This document shows positions 25,201 to 38,900 of a stretch of 64,000 nt of DNA, in pieces. The notes under the pieces are model-generated. The model saw nothing but the letters and a program-made list of their open reading frames with translations. It was not told the DNA's origin and searched no databases. The stretch is from Adenanthera pavonina. Its lineage: Eukaryota; Streptophyta; Magnoliopsida; Fabales; Fabaceae. The stretch lies in NCBI GenBank assembly GCA_026686845.1, contig JAIVEN010000023.1:14960001-15024000 (forward strand), written 5' to 3'. The translations under genes and the position numbers were made by a program. Positions within the stretch are counted from its first letter, which is position 1; each line of letters opens with the position of its first letter.

Positions 25201-26395
25201 TATAATTTAATTAAAAAAATTGATACAATTTACTCACATCACAGGCCATCGGAACTCTAGGATAGTGCTCACGTTAATCCACGTCACTCATCCTGCGCAC
25301 GATAGCCAAGACGCATAGGGAATGTGCGAGAGAGAAGAGGAAGAAAATACGATGGCGGAAAACTCACTCACCTCGCTGTGACAGTCTGACTCGTCGGGTT
25401 CCCGGCCCTTCCGCTTCCGATCTTCAGCCGGCTGTCTCCGCCCCGGTTCAGCACCCCCGCTCGAACCTCCAGGCGATGACGTGGCCAACATCTCGCACGT
25501 CGTCGCGTCCCTGAATCCAGTATCTCCGCCGACGGACGTTGTCGAAGGCGCGGAAGCCCCAGCAGTGCTCAGGGTTCCAGGAGCGGCATCGCGTTCTGTT
25601 AGCTCCGCCGAGGTCCTAAAAGTCTCCGAGACTCTGGAAGCCGACGCCATCACGGCCGGAGTGTCGCATGAATCTACCACCGTCGATTCCTTCATTACGG
25701 TCTTTGAACTCGACGGTCCTGGTTCAACTCTCGCATTGTGTTTCGAGAAATGCGCGAAGTTCGGGATCATCGTCTGCACCTGCTCCGGCTTCCTCGGGGG
25801 CGGAATCGGCGGCCGTGGAGCTACCGACCTCGAGGATTGCCGGAGTTCCGTTGTTTGGGACGTGCGGTCAGGATTTTGCATGGTACTGTTATTGACAGTG
25901 GGCGGCTGCGGGTAGAGGATGTCGGCGCAGAAATTGTGATCCAAGGGAGGATCATCTACGATGGGATAGTGAAGCCAGGAAATCATTTCATCTTCTTGCA
26001 TGAAGATATGTTGATTCTGATCGTTTTGTTCTAATTGCTGTGAGGGTTGAATCTCCCTCGCCGTCGATGGGCCAGCTGGAATGATGCTATCGGTGTACCT
26101 ATCTGGCGGCGGTTTTCTCTGAGGTCGTTGATTCTGGCTCTGCAACACGACCTGGCCGTTTTGCCACAAGAGCTCCATGATATCGTCCTCGGGCCTGTTT
26201 CAATTTTCACTTTCAATTAGAGGAACCAAGCTGTCTGAAGAAAATCAACTTGTTCGGAGTTTTGTTTTTTTGGAGAGACTGAAAGGAGCTTAATTACACG
26301 GAGGGCTTCTTTTGGCGAGGCACCTCAGAAGACGTGGGTATTGGGTACTCATCGTCATCCATTTCAATTTCGAAATCTGGAACACAGTGATTCAT
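22257..26395 (-). CDS. PIF1: Phytochrome-interacting bHLH factor, PIF1/PIL5-like
   Basis: A nuclear bHLH factor of the PIF1/PIL5 type, which binds active phytochrome and represses light responses such as germination and chlorophyll synthesis until degraded. Coding exons in transcription order are 26395-26298, 26194-25372, 24320-24222, 24119-24054, 23954-23889, 23625-23230, 22874-22796 and 22306-22257, giving 558 residues. The N-terminus MNHCVPDFE is typical of PIF1. The APB motif ELLWQNGQVV (about 40-49) binds phyB. QEDEMISWLHYP (99-110) followed by CADILYP matches the PIF1 APA region. The bHLH runs from about 327 (KRSRAAEVHNLSER) to 384, with the DNA-contact H-E-R residues present. MMSMGCGMVPMMFPG and a Met-Gly repeat follow, as in PIF1. 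Exon 4 has a weak donor (GTCTCA). The last exon adds 15 residues beyond the usual ENNQPG-like end and is the least certain part. A probable 5' UTR intron lies at 26431-26511. Confidence 0.93.
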
Positions 26396-26430
26396 ACTGC
26401 TGCTGCTGAGTTAAACAGTAAGGAAAACTC

Positions 26431-26511
26431 CTATAAAGAGAAGCAGCAAAATTCATAAGAAACAATTGATCAAAGCCCAAACTATCAATTGATAGAAAAA
26501 AGATAGCTTAC
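26431..26511 (-). other. Probable 5' UTR intron of the PIF1-like gene
   Basis: On the minus strand a good donor (CACCG|GTAAGC, 26511) and an acceptor (CTTTATAG|GAG, ending 26431) bracket 81 bases that end 35 bases before the start codon at 26395. Leader introns are common in PIF genes, but this one is inferred from splice signals only. Confidence 0.4.
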
Positions 26512-26903
26512 CGGTGCAACTCTCGTGTAAACTAGTCACCATTCAGCAGCATGAGCTAGCTGTGGGTCTGTCAATTGAAGTATTGAAATTAATTAATATA
26601 GTAGTTTAATTTGATGGTGGCTGGATTTCTGGGAAAGATGTGGCGTCGATGGGAGATGATTGGAATCTCGATGAGAAATTGTGGAAAGATGAATGGGGTA
26701 CTAATTTTGTGGAGAGATTTCGTGTTGCTCCTTGTTTGCCCTTTTGCGTCAATTTGGTTAGCGAAACAGAATATAGTAGCCCCAACCCAATACTCACAGA
26801 TAAGATGTCTCTCTCCGAATAATGCGAAGCAAAAGAACGAAAAAGTATTTTGACGGTTTGTACTATATTCACCTCTTCTCCTTTCTCGCCCTATTCTCTC
26901 TAA

Positions 26904-27383
26904 TAGTTTGTTTGGTTAGAGGGAAATGGGGGAAGAAAAAAGAAGGGGAGAGAAAATATTATTAAAATTTTTTTTTCCTTTGTTTGACAATCAGGAGGGG
27001 AGGGAAAATATTATTAACATTTTTCCTCTCCCCCCTATATATTTTCCCCCCAAATTGGGGTAATTTGGAGGAAAAATGTGTTATTGTGTTCAAAATGATC
27101 AAAATACTCTTCATTTTTTTTATTACTCGGTCACACAATATATTGGTAAGTCTTGTTCTTATATTAACTTAAATAAATTAAGGGTATAATAGTCAAATTA
27201 TAATTATTTTCCCTTTTTTCCCCTCGTAATCCAAACGAGGTAAAATTAAAATCCTTCCATTAAAATTCCTCATTTTCCTTTCAAACGAGATAAAATTAAA
27301 ATCCCTTCTTTTTCCTCCCCTTCCTTTCTCTCCATTAAAATCCCTCTCCTCCCTTTTCCTCCTTTGAACCAAACAGACCATAA
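26904..27383. mobile_element. MITE-like element near the PIF1-like promoter
   Basis: About 480 bp bounded by imperfect inverted repeats, tagtttgtttggtt on the left and aaccaaacagaccata on the right. The left arm is purine-rich (gggaaatgggggaag) and the right arm pyrimidine-rich (ctcctcccttttcctcc). Related internal motifs, aaacgaggtaaaattaaaatcc and aaacgagataaaattaaaatcc, repeat at about 27233 and 27284. No clear target duplication or coding capacity. The element starts about 510 bp upstream of the PIF1-like start codon. Confidence 0.5.
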
Positions 27384-30054
27384 AGTATAACCCCATTTCT
27401 TCTTTCTCGGGCCAATAATAATATTGTAAAGTATAAATTTAATCTGGTTTTTTTAATCCATTTATTTTGTGTTGGTTTTCATGAGTACAACGGTTGTCAG
27501 AACAGTGAGGCGGATGCGTTCTGGAGGAGTGGAGGGCGCCCCTTGGAGACTTTACATGGGTAGGTGGGGCCCACGTAAACTTATTCGTAGTGTATTCTTT
27601 AGGACTTACTACTACTTTTTTTTTTTGGGGGAATTAAACATTTTGGCATCGCAGTTCCTTTACGTATTTTGAAGAGACAATCTACGGTACGGTGTCCGTC
27701 TGTCCGATGTACTACCATGCTCACGTAAATTGATTATTCCAATCTTTGATTAGTGGCTCACATTAATGGATAACTTTCCCCCTAATGATGTGGCAAAACA
27801 AGCGTTGCTTTCCCATTAAACTAATTTTCTTTTTTTTTTCCACCGTGCTCTTTTTTTTTCTTTTTCTTGACACCATGTTCTTTTAAAACTTAACAGTTAT
27901 ATTTTCAACGATTATATGCAGTTTAGAACTTATATTTAATGCAAACACTGAAATTTTCGTTGAGAAGAAACTACACTATTATATGTGAAATATGTCAACA
28001 TCGAGATAATATCTTAAAATAGTCCATATCTTCGAATTTGAGTGATCGAGAGTTTGCTTTATTTAAAAGCTGGTAGGTACAGTAAAAAGATATCTTAATT
28101 TTTTTTCCTTCTTATTAGGTACAAAAATTAAGATTATAGTATACGTTCTCTTTTGTAATGATGATTATATTAATACTATTATGACTGCTTTTTTACAAAT
28201 TTTTATTACATAAAAAGTATGAATGAGTAGTATGTGTCAATAGTAGATTAAAAAAAAAAAGTATTTGTCAATACGACTATACTAACATTAAGATCTTCCA
28301 TCCCATTGATTAAAAATTGTCATCTGCAAGATGGGACGCCAGTTTACACCTTCACTTATTAATTAATAGGTTTTTTTTCTTCCTTTCTTATGCGACGCCT
28401 TTATCAAGGAGATCCAAATGTCCTTTTATATATGTGAGTAGCCAAGACTTGTCTTCTTATGTGCATATTTACGTGCATGCAAATTGAAATTTTGTTGGTG
28501 CACTGACACTTGCGGTCCATTTGATATATACACACACAGCAAACACTGGCAAGAGAAAGATAGTTTCAAAACACTTCGCGAAAACACCGCTCTAATTTAT
28601 TCTGGAATATTGTTTTCTTTTTGGGTACAATATAAAAACAATTTTTTATGGCCAGAAATATGAAAACATTTTTCATGTCTTGCAGGAAAACTGGAAAATA
28701 ATTTTCATTAGACTTAACCGATAGAATTATTTAACATGAATTCCTCTAATAAATAGAATATTTGAGTGGTAAGATTAATTTGATATTTGAGTGTTGAAAT
28801 CTCTCTTTCTTTCTTAATTGGACCTTCTAATCATTTGAGAGAATCTATATTCAAATTTATTACTATATACTCTTTTGTTATTATTCAGCTTTTGTTTAAC
28901 ATAATAATTGCTGTTTTCTCCCGCAGGATAGACTCTGATAATTAATTAAACACGATAGAGTGGAAAAGGACAATTAACGGTAAACCGTCAATATTAAATT
29001 TAAAAAAAGTAGCTTACCACTTGCCACTTTACTATTAATTTGTTTACTTAAAACCATTTCACATCTTTCGAATTCAACTTAACATCTTTTTTGTGTGTGT
29101 GTATTTGGAAATACGACTTGGAATTTTCTTATTTTGATTAGAAACATATAGTTTTAAACAAAAGTAATAAAACAAGTTTTTAAATAGTATGTATTCTTTT
29201 CAAACATAATTTTTTTTTTTATTTTTTCGATTGTTATGCTAAAAGAATTGTTTCATGATGGAGTTTAAAATCTACTTAATTACTCTTGTCATCATGTTAG
29301 GAATAAAATCATAGTACTATATTGTATAAAAGTAATTTCATTAACATAAAAAGAGATAAAAACTTTGTGTAATGCATATTAAGGATTGAATAATATTTTA
29401 ACATAAACAATATCAAATATTAATGAAAATTTATACCAAACCAAACTATAGATGCCGTGCTCCTACGAAATTCAAGATGAACTACATATATTTATGATTT
29501 ATAAGCAGTAGTACAACTTTCTGTAAATTTTATAATATATTGATTATTTTGATTTACAAATCACATAATTAGTAATTACTTCCCTCTAGTAAGCTTATCC
29601 ACCCCTCCACCCAAAAAAAAAAAAACACACACACACACACGTATATGAATATTTCAATATTTTTAGCATAATAGAAAATTGATTTGATGTGAAAGGAATC
29701 ATTTTATCTCCGTGATGGGCAGATAAATGCGATGATAGATGTGAGCTCACGTGTCCACCAACATTCAGCAAAATTGTGACACGTCCCTCCAACACTTCCT
29801 TTCTATTATATAGACAACACCTTCACCTTTTAATTATTGTTATTTCTTTAAAGTTATTTATTCAAAATTTAAATTTAAATGAGCTTGTTTATTACAAGAT
29901 AATAAATATATTTTTCATTAATAACATAGTATGTATGTTTCTGTTGAAAAAATTGCATGATTATTATTTATATCAATATTGTATTACTACTAAAGTATTA
30001 TATATTTATTATGTTTTAATTAAAAAAATTTAATAATGAATACATTAAAAAATA

Positions 30055-30311
30055 CTCCCTCCGGTCCTATATATAAGACATTTTACTTTGATCCTAAATA
30101 TAAAATTTTTTACAATATATGAGATAGTATTTATTATACATTTTAAAAAAAATATCCCTATTTAATGTATCAAAAGAGAAAGAGAGAAATTAAATAAGAA
30201 TAATTTTAAAAAAATGTTAGGATTTTCAGAGAAATCGAGGTAGTTAATTAATTTTAATTCCAATTCTTAATTCACGTAACTCAGTTAAAAGAGTCTTATA
30301 TTAAAAAGAAG
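30055..30311 (+). mobile_element. Stowaway-like MITE, copy 2
   Basis: This is the same family as the 7256 element and in the same orientation. It starts CTCCCTCCGGTCCTATATAT after a TA and keeps interior tracts such as atccctatttaatgtatc and gagaaatcgaggtagttaatta. Its right terminus has decayed to aaaagaag, still followed by TA, and several substitutions show it is older than the 7256 copy. Confidence 0.8.
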
Positions 30312-31630
30312 TATATTGTTTCGTTGTTTATTTAAATAGTATTGCCTCAATCATTTTATTTTACATTAATAAATAAATGGATGGGAAAGCCCAACCATAT
30401 TAATTATTAAGCAAGCTGGAGACAACACAAGACAATGCCTTGGCCTAGCTTGCTTGATTGTTTCAATTATATGCAATCTAAACCATACTTGTCAATTCCT
30501 ACTCTCATAACTAATTATGATTTCTCTTCGATGCACAGTTTGTCTTATTGACCTAAGAATTTCATAATTAACACACCCCAAGACTTTTTGGTAACTGTAA
30601 CTTGGACACCTTCTTCAATGTTAGGAAAGTGTGCTGCTTTAATTATAATCTGTTTATTGCTACTAGTAGTTTTTAAAATGATGACATTACAATGATAGAC
30701 TAAAATAAAAAGTGAAAAATATATAAATTTTATGGAAGGTTCAAAGGGTCCAACGCACGTTTGAAACGATTAAAATACCCCCAAAGACAAAGGTTATTAT
30801 GATAGTGAGAGAGGTATGTAAATGTAAGTTATTATTATTATTATTATTTTGGTGAACAAATGTAAGTTACTATGATGTTGAGGGAAGTTGCCACGTGGGT
30901 ATAAATATATATATATATATATTTAATACAGTGGATATAAATATGTTACTGCGGTATTCAAGGACGTACGTAATCATGTGTGTATAGCCATGTATTTTAG
31001 TGATTTAGAAAAGGAAGCCGAGGTGTTTATAAACTGTTGAGACTGAATGGAAGCAGAAAATAATATTTGGTCGGTAATTACTCATATATTATTGACATAG
31101 TAATGTAAAAGTAAACAATGAAATTAAAAATTGTAGAAGGAATATAATATTGGAAAAGAATGAAGGGCCCACATGAGCGTGAGGAACGTAATGGATATAT
31201 AATTAAATATTGGGAAAGTAATAAATGAGAGATTAGAAAAAGACTAGTGGGTGGGTGGGTGGGAACAAATTAAGATCGGAGGATGAGGAGCATATCATAT
31301 TGTAAGCTCTATCATTTTCATATGCACTGTCTCTGGAGATAGGGGCATCTTTGTATGACCCGTTGATTCCTGTGATTTTTTTTTATTTCCTTTTCTTTTT
31401 TCTTTTGATGGGTTGGAATATTCGGTCGATCCAGTTAATTACGTGGATGCCACTAATATCTTTTGAAAGGCCCAGGAAAGGAGGAAATACATGGTGCCAA
31501 TGTTGGGGTAGCTGAGATAGAGATTGATTTTGGTGAAGCTTTGTAATTTGATGGGCACCACCAACCATCAACAGGGGTAGGGGTGGTCATCACACAAGAA
31601 CTAGTGGTGATAGTTTAAGGGTTATATATG

Positions 31631-31660
31631 TGTATTTGTGTGTGTGTGTGTGTGAGTGTC

Positions 31661-31691
<31 letters not shown>
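31631..31691. repeat. Compound microsatellite (TG)n-(TA)n-(GA)n
   Basis: Three adjoining dinucleotide tracts: tgtgtgtgtgtgtgtgtgag, then ctatatatatatata, then gagagagagagagagag. A hexamer-type repeat (ggcagaggcaga) follows at about 31745-31770. These tracts produce long but meaningless open frames on the minus strand. Confidence 0.9.
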
Positions 31692-32919
31692 TGAAAAGAT
31701 TGAAGGAGGAGGAAAAAGGAACGGTTGTAATGAAATATGGGGAGAGGCAGAGGCAGAGGCAGAGGCAGGGGTTGATATGTTGCTGAGGGTGTAAGAAGGA
31801 GTGGGAACAACTATTGTGAAGTCAGACAGTGGCCTATCATTTTCCACATTCTTGGAGGATTATATTATATTATTCTGACCGAAAGCAAGGATTAACTATT
31901 TTGGGAAAGGACATTTTGAATTGCTTCAAAGAATTGTTTAAAATAAAAAATGATGTGTTCTTGAAGGACATGGTAAAATCATGTGAAGGATTTATTTGGA
32001 AAACAAAATGTTAGATGAATTAGTACATATGGGCCGGGGGTGGGTGTTTAGGGTCGCGTTTCATGAAGATGAAAGAGAATGAAGTGACCAATAAAAAAAA
32101 AGAGGGAGAAGAGGAAATAATAATATGGATGGAAAGGTGGGTAGATTTGTCATTTCCTCCATTCAAATTAATCAAAGTTCAATATCATTGATATGATTCA
32201 TTCAAAAATATCACTAATAATAATTTTAAATATTTCTTGCAGCTCTAAACAAAATCTTTAAAGAAAAGCATGCATGACAATTTTAGATTCACTAAACATT
32301 AATTCTCTAATACTTCTAAAACAATTTGATTTTTTAAGGGACTTAATTATAAATTTACAAACTTTAAATACTTGAATACAGCTTTCCCCTTATCTTTCAT
32401 ATCATTGGATATAAGTCCCAAGTAAAAACCAAAAAAAAAAAATCAAGTTAAAGTATTAGAGAAAATTGAAATCCAAAATTGGCAAGGACTGATTGAGATA
32501 GGCAAACACAAACCAAGAACATCCTTTATATTTTCAAGACAAGAACACAACACAGCGTCTATCATCTGAACCAAAAAATTACAGGTTGAAAAGCAACAAC
32601 CCCAGCAATATAGAAAACTAAAATAAAAAATGTCCAAATAATTGCAAAACCTATCACCAAAGGACCAAAACCATTTTAATACACCCAACACCATTTTTTT
32701 AAAACTACCATTTACGCACTGTATCCCCCCGACACCAGCACTCTTCAAATCCAACTCCAAGGGAAAAAAAAATATAAATAACATATTTATAAAAAGATGA
32801 GGTAGGGATACAGAGAAAACCACCTCAAAAAATTTATGCACGCAATATACAAAATACACAACAATGAATAAACACACCCCAAACCCACTTAGTTTTCTTC
32901 CCAATGAACCATCTTAATC

Positions 32920-35900
32920 TTAATCCTGAGTTGCATCAATAGCCACTCCTGTCCTGGCTTGCGAGATTCGATTTGCATAAATGGTGACCAACTTCAACTG
33001 TGTGCTGTTAAGCCCTTGCAAGTACGGCAAGAATGCTTTCCCCAGCATGATATATATGTCCACTAGACAGAAAACAACAGTCTGTACCACCCACCATCAG
33101 CATCGAATGAGAATAATGGTCGAAGAAAACTACACATACAGATATACATACACATGTACAGATACAAAATATACGGGTGTATAAATAAGATGTATGAAGT
33201 AAAGCACCATAATCTGAATTCCCCAGAACATTGCCTCATGTACCTTGCGAACATCTGCACTCTGGTTTCCAAAAGCTTCAAAAAGCGCAGGCAGAAATGA
33301 AGGTAACTGAGCCATCAATTCCTCCTGGGAGAATCGGCCCAAAAGCTAAAGAAAAGAATGACACATGTTACCCAAGAAAAATGGTTTATAAAGCAAATCT
33401 AACTTATGCACTACAAAGGCTCACTTCTTTGCTGAACAGAAAAAATGGAATATGTTAAAAAGTGGAGGTAGGTTTAAGCATGTTTCATAAAAACCATCAC
33501 TAGATACAATACCAACAAAAGGTGGTTCTAGTCAATTACCTTTGTCAAGCAATTTATGCAAGTGACAAGAGTTTTCTCATCCTCAGTGACCAGTAAAGGG
33601 ACAATAACCTGAAACATTCGGAATTCTGAGTATCAGCTTTAAACTGATAAAAGAACCCTCACCCCTTTCTTTATTGCCAACCACTTTACTGATAGGAAAG
33701 ACCATGATGATGGTAAATTAAGAAATACTTACACTCAAACATCTGAATGGATCATATTGAGACAAAACAATGGTCAGGCAGTGCTCTGCTGCATTTGAGA
33801 CCTGAATAAGGGATGGAAAAGACTGAGACTGGAAAATATGGAGCACGCCACAGAATATACCCACACACACAAATACATATAGCAGAATAAATTCACTTAC
33901 CTTGGGATCAATATCCTTAGTAACATGAAGCAACTTCTCAATAACAATTTCAATTGAATCTTCCATGGCATCTTTCTGGAAAAAACAAAATGGAAAAACC
34001 AACCCCATATTCTTTTTATGTCAGTCCCACAAATGCCTAGAGGATTAAGCAAAGGCATAATCAACAGCATGGCAAGGAATTAGAACCTGATTTTTGAGCA
34101 TTTCAACTATTAATGAAAGAGTAAGCTCTCTGATTGAGGAATCAGAATCATCCAACACCTCAAGCACCACTGTCAATATCTGATTGAAGTACTGCAAGTT
34201 CATGAAACTATGATTATATAAGGTACAAAAATCCAAATTTAGTATAAATTACTAGAAAACAGGTTTCTTGTATCACCAATTACATCTGCCTGCTCATATC
34301 ATTTTCAAGTTGGTTGCATTGAAATAATAAGTTTAACGGATATATAACTTCAATTTCAAATGAGTCAGAAGGAACGTAAAAGCATTGGAGACACTCACTG
34401 CAACAGACAGAAATCTAACATGATTTTCAGACTCTTTCGGGGTGTGTGTGGATGAAGGGAGCAAGAGAGGAAGAAAGTATGATCTTTGAGATAGAACAAT
34501 GAAACAGCATTACTTTCAATTATTTATACAGACATTTAGCACCAAGCATGGCCATATCAACTATCAAATACAAAACATTAAACCAAGCTTGCACAGTCAC
34601 AATCAAATGAACTTCAGTACACTGGCGCTTCCATCCCAAAGCAGTTTGCACCTTTAGGAACCAGCCATTGACAATCATACAAATCGAGGGCAGAAGGAGA
34701 GATAATCAATATCAAACCAAATATACCTTAGTCCAAACAGAATGATCATTTGCTCTAGAGGCTTCAACCAACTGTTGAAGTGCAGTCTTCTTACTTGAAA
34801 CTGAGCTTCCATCATCCCCACCGCATATCTATCATAAAAACAATGGCTACATCTTATCACTAGCAAGATGATGTAGAATACGACTATTAAAATAAAACCA
34901 AAAGAATGTTCTGCTACAAAGCTTCCTCTCATACTGTTTGATTTTTGTGAGACGTGTTTTTTCAAAGTTCAAAATTGATCAGCCATTAGTTTTTACAATG
35001 TAAAGTGCATGGCAGTTTCTGGAACACTACTTGCCTTTATGGGGAAGTTTTGGGTTTGTACCACTGCCTTAGATGGTGTTGTTATCACTAATTATAAACG
35101 TCTTGGAAAAGGTAAGGCTAGTAACTATTGAAAAAACAGGTAGGGATAGAAAAGTTTTATGGAACTGTGCACCATTGGCTGGAGTTTTGTGCCTTTGGCT
35201 GGAGGGCAAAGCTAGTGTTTTTAAAAAGTGACTTCACTTGTATCTCCTGCAGGACAGAGACTCAAATCCTTGGCTTCCTTATGAGTTAAAAGGTGTTCTT
35301 TTTTTCTTCTAAATCTATCAGTCTAATTGATTTATTTTTTTCTTTTTCTTCTTAGGGTTCAAAAATGTTTTGTTCTCCTTTCTTGCACTATCTACTTCAT
35401 AATATCTTTTCAAAACAAATTAAAAGGACAAAAAATAAAAAAATAGCCTCATAACTCACCTGATGAAGAATTTGAGGAATGCTGGGACCTGTGTCTGTCA
35501 ATGAGTTAATATTCACAGCTTCTGCTAAGTGATGATTAAGGTCCAATTCAGAAGGATGTTCTTTTTCATCTCCAAAGCTTTCAGCAGCATTAAAATGTTC
35601 TACAGACATCAAACCGTCAACATCCAGACGGGGTGTTGAAAGACCCTCAAAATTAATGCCACTGTCCACACGCCCAAGTTGACTAGTTTGGGGGCCAACA
35701 TTTTGGCCTGTTGAATTGACTGTGGAAGCAAGATCCTTGGTTTTTGAACCCAGACTAACCCTACTAAAATCAGTCTCATGATTCTGATGCAAATATTCCT
35801 GAGTTTCACCAGAAGCTGTTTGGCCAAGGCTGGCTTTAATAAGGGTTGAGTCTTGGGAACTCCACTTTCTACCACTGTCACTGTCAAGGGAACCAGCAGA

Positions 35901-38900
35901 ATACCTTCCAAGGTAATGAGCTTTCCTAGAAACACCAACATACCCCTCTTCTGAGGATGTTCCAACAGCATCAGATGGATCATAGGAAGACTTCGAACGC
36001 TGTCTATCTTTCTTGCTCTGTAAAAAGTTCATCAACTCTACTTCAATGCGAGGAGTGTATTGTTTAAGGGCTCGCCTCAGCACATTCTGCTCTTCAACTG
36101 ACAAACTAAGAATGAAATTCAGGACTGCAGTAGAATCAAAGTGAGAATACACCGATATAATGCATGTAATTGCTGCTTCTTTGAGCTTAGTATTTTTGTC
36201 ATGAGCCAATGGTGCTAACTTGGCAAGCCATAATTTCAGGATGCCAGTATTTGCAGTGCCTTCAGGATTCATAGAATGCTTGTTAAAGGAGCTGATTGCA
36301 TATTCAATAACAGCCAACTTCGCTTTTGGAGACCTCTGTTCATCTAGTGAGCGAAGCAATGCAGGTAAGAGAGAATCTACACTGTAAGTTTTGCTAACAA
36401 CTTCCAAAGTCGTTGAGCTTGGTTGCCTAACAAGTTCTTTGGGGTCAATCAACCGAGAAAACACATGGGGTAATATTCTTTCCATGTAACTCTCAAAGGG
36501 CTTTCGACATGCTGGAATAATATCTGCAAGTGTTGAAAGAGCAGCCTGTGCAACTTTGTGGTGAGGATCATCCAAGTGTTGAAAAAAGAGCTTCATTACC
36601 TTCTCAAAATTCTGCACTACTTCTTGAATTCCCTTTGGACCTTGTTGTAACAAAGAGTGAAGATAATTAAAAGCACCAACCCTAGCAGACCAGTCAGAAC
36701 CTGAACTAAGTCCTTCACTCAGAGCTTCATGAAGAGATGCTGGTCCATCTGTATAATTGGACGACTCTCCAAGAGATAGCTGGCTATCATCAAAACTCCT
36801 CCTCCTTCCAGCAGACATTCGCCCAGCAACATTTTTCCTCAATAATGGCCTCTGAAAATTAGGCACATGACTATTTTGTGAATCCCTAAAGTTTCCATCT
36901 TTGAAAGTTACATCCATATACTGCCTATCAATGTGGGGGTTCATAAACCGCCTAGCCTCCCTAATGTCACTGTTGTCATCAACAGAACCTCTATCTTGAG
37001 GTCTTTCAGAAGCCCTTTTACTGGAGTATGATGGAAGTGCTGATAAAGGCTCCAGAGCAACATTACTATGATATGATAACTTGCCAGAATCTTTGGAAGC
37101 TTGAATTTGAGTGATAATATCAGACAAACCCAAACCACCATTTCGATTAGTACCTTTATTGATGCCAGAAGCAGTTGATTCAGTGGTTAAAGAATTTGTC
37201 AAGTGATTAGAAGCTGGGACTGCAGCAGGGAATGGTGGATCACGAGAGGATGGAGGGTCAACTCCTGTGCTAGGGGCAATAAAAGAAAAATTCAGCCGCT
37301 CACAAATAGTTTAAAACGCTATACCACTAACACCATCAACCACTGAACAACAAGAAGTAATGAAGATTGTAATGGAAGGTAAAACATCTACTAGAAAAAC
37401 TTATTTGGTACCTAGATCCAGACTTGATGAGCGGAGAGCCGATGAATTATGCTTATCAGACAAATCCAAACCTCTAAGCATACTTTCAATTGCAGTGACC
37501 TTCTGTTTGCTAGCATGCAACACACTTTCCAAACTACGCTCTGTACCTTTACCAAGTGACTTTGCTTGACTAATAAGTACACCAGAGGAGACAGATGCCC
37601 CTGAAGATAAACTTGAACTTCTGTCCATTGCAACAATGGCAGAAGTCCCATATCCAGGTAGATTTGAGGGAGCCGAGGCTTGACTACCTAATGATAGCAG
37701 TGCACCTCTATCACGAATGGAAGGTGAAGCATGCCGCCTATGTATTCCTCCATCCTCTTCATTTATCAACTGCAAGTCAGCATTTAAACAAATGACTTCA
37801 GCATTGTAACAAAGGCAGAATTGCACTTTTTAAGGTCATAAGCATATACCCTTTGAATAACAGGATCAAAGGACGAAAATAGGCGGCGGGAACGCTCTGG
37901 CCAAGTTTTTGCAAACATTCTGTAGCACATCCTTGCAGTTGACCGAACCTACCAAGTTTCATACTCCAGTCATTTTCACACATATAATAGCCAGCAATAG
38001 TGTGGTCAGTTATAAATTATGTAAATATACAATCTGACAAATTGTTGGTCAAAATCAACAAAATTTGATAAAGTAAAAGGAAAATAAAAAAGTGAATGAT
38101 CATAATTCATTAAACTGAACTATAACTTGCAAAAGTTTTTTAAACAACTTATTAATCATGACTGTAAAATGAAACATAAAAGTTGAATAATCATGTCTAA
38201 CTGGACCTCCCTTCAAAACCATAGATTATTCTTTTTTAAAAAAAAAAAAAATTACTCAATCTGACTTCAGGTCTAAACAGCCATCAATGATCCCTTAGCC
38301 TACATCTTATTGATTCCAAATCACTCTGCTTTTATATACATACATTAAGCCCTTAATCCAACAATTCCTACCCTTAATTTACCCTAACCCTAACCCTAAC
38401 CCTAACCCTAACCGGAGCCACAGTTTTCTGATGCCCTACATTTCAAAATCTCAATTGTTTTTAAAACTTAACAATGAAAACATGTAGTTTATGAATTTTC
38501 AAATTTCAGTGCCAGTTTTGCAATTTATCATTAAAGTCTATAACAAGCCACAATGTTCATAAGCTATGAATAATGTGAAACATTCCTCAAACTTCATGTA
38601 ATTCACAGGAAAACGTGCCTAATTATAAAAGAATTTGCCTAAGGTTTATGTAAATGCTCAGTTAATCAGTTCCCATAACTGCAAGGCATCTACCAGTCTT
38701 CTTCCTCTTACACAACAGCTACTTCATCAAGTCTAGCTAGGAGGAAATAGAATAAAAGCTAATTAAAAATGTCCATCAGGTTATACATACTAAAGTTCCA
38801 GCATAAAATTTACATTTGAATTTTTCATAAGCACAGAATGAAAGGCGCCACAATGAGAAAGCAAGCCAAATTTGACAAACATGATAATATGAATAACAAA

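Larger units (their letters stand above)
26513..32919. other. Intergenic spacer between PIF1-like and CLASP genes
   Basis: The right end of the PIF1-like gene's promoter lies here, followed by about 6 kb without a recognisable gene. It holds a MITE-like element (26904-27383), a Stowaway copy (30055-30311), CACGTG hexamers at 29748 and 30892, a TTA microsatellite near 30831-30849, an AT run at 30907-30921 and a compound microsatellite at 31631-31691. Open frames at 29776-30033, 31590-31847 and 32443-32904 are repeat- or AT-driven and lack family motifs. The last 400 bases before 32920 include the CLASP 3' UTR. Confidence 0.55.

Noticed and set aside
25481..25915. A 144-codon plus-strand open frame opposite the PIF1-like gene
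   Set aside because: It is antisense to exon 2 of the bHLH gene, whose GC-rich codons keep the opposite strand open. It has no recognisable domain.
31590..31847. Minus-strand open frames with Ser-Leu and His-Thr repeats
   Set aside because: They are translations of the compound TG/TA/GA microsatellite and a GGCAGA repeat, not proteins.
32443..32904. A 153-codon minus-strand frame rich in Phe, Val and Cys
   Set aside because: It lies just downstream of the CLASP stop codon in likely 3' UTR, has no known motif, and its start and composition fit AT-rich non-coding DNA.
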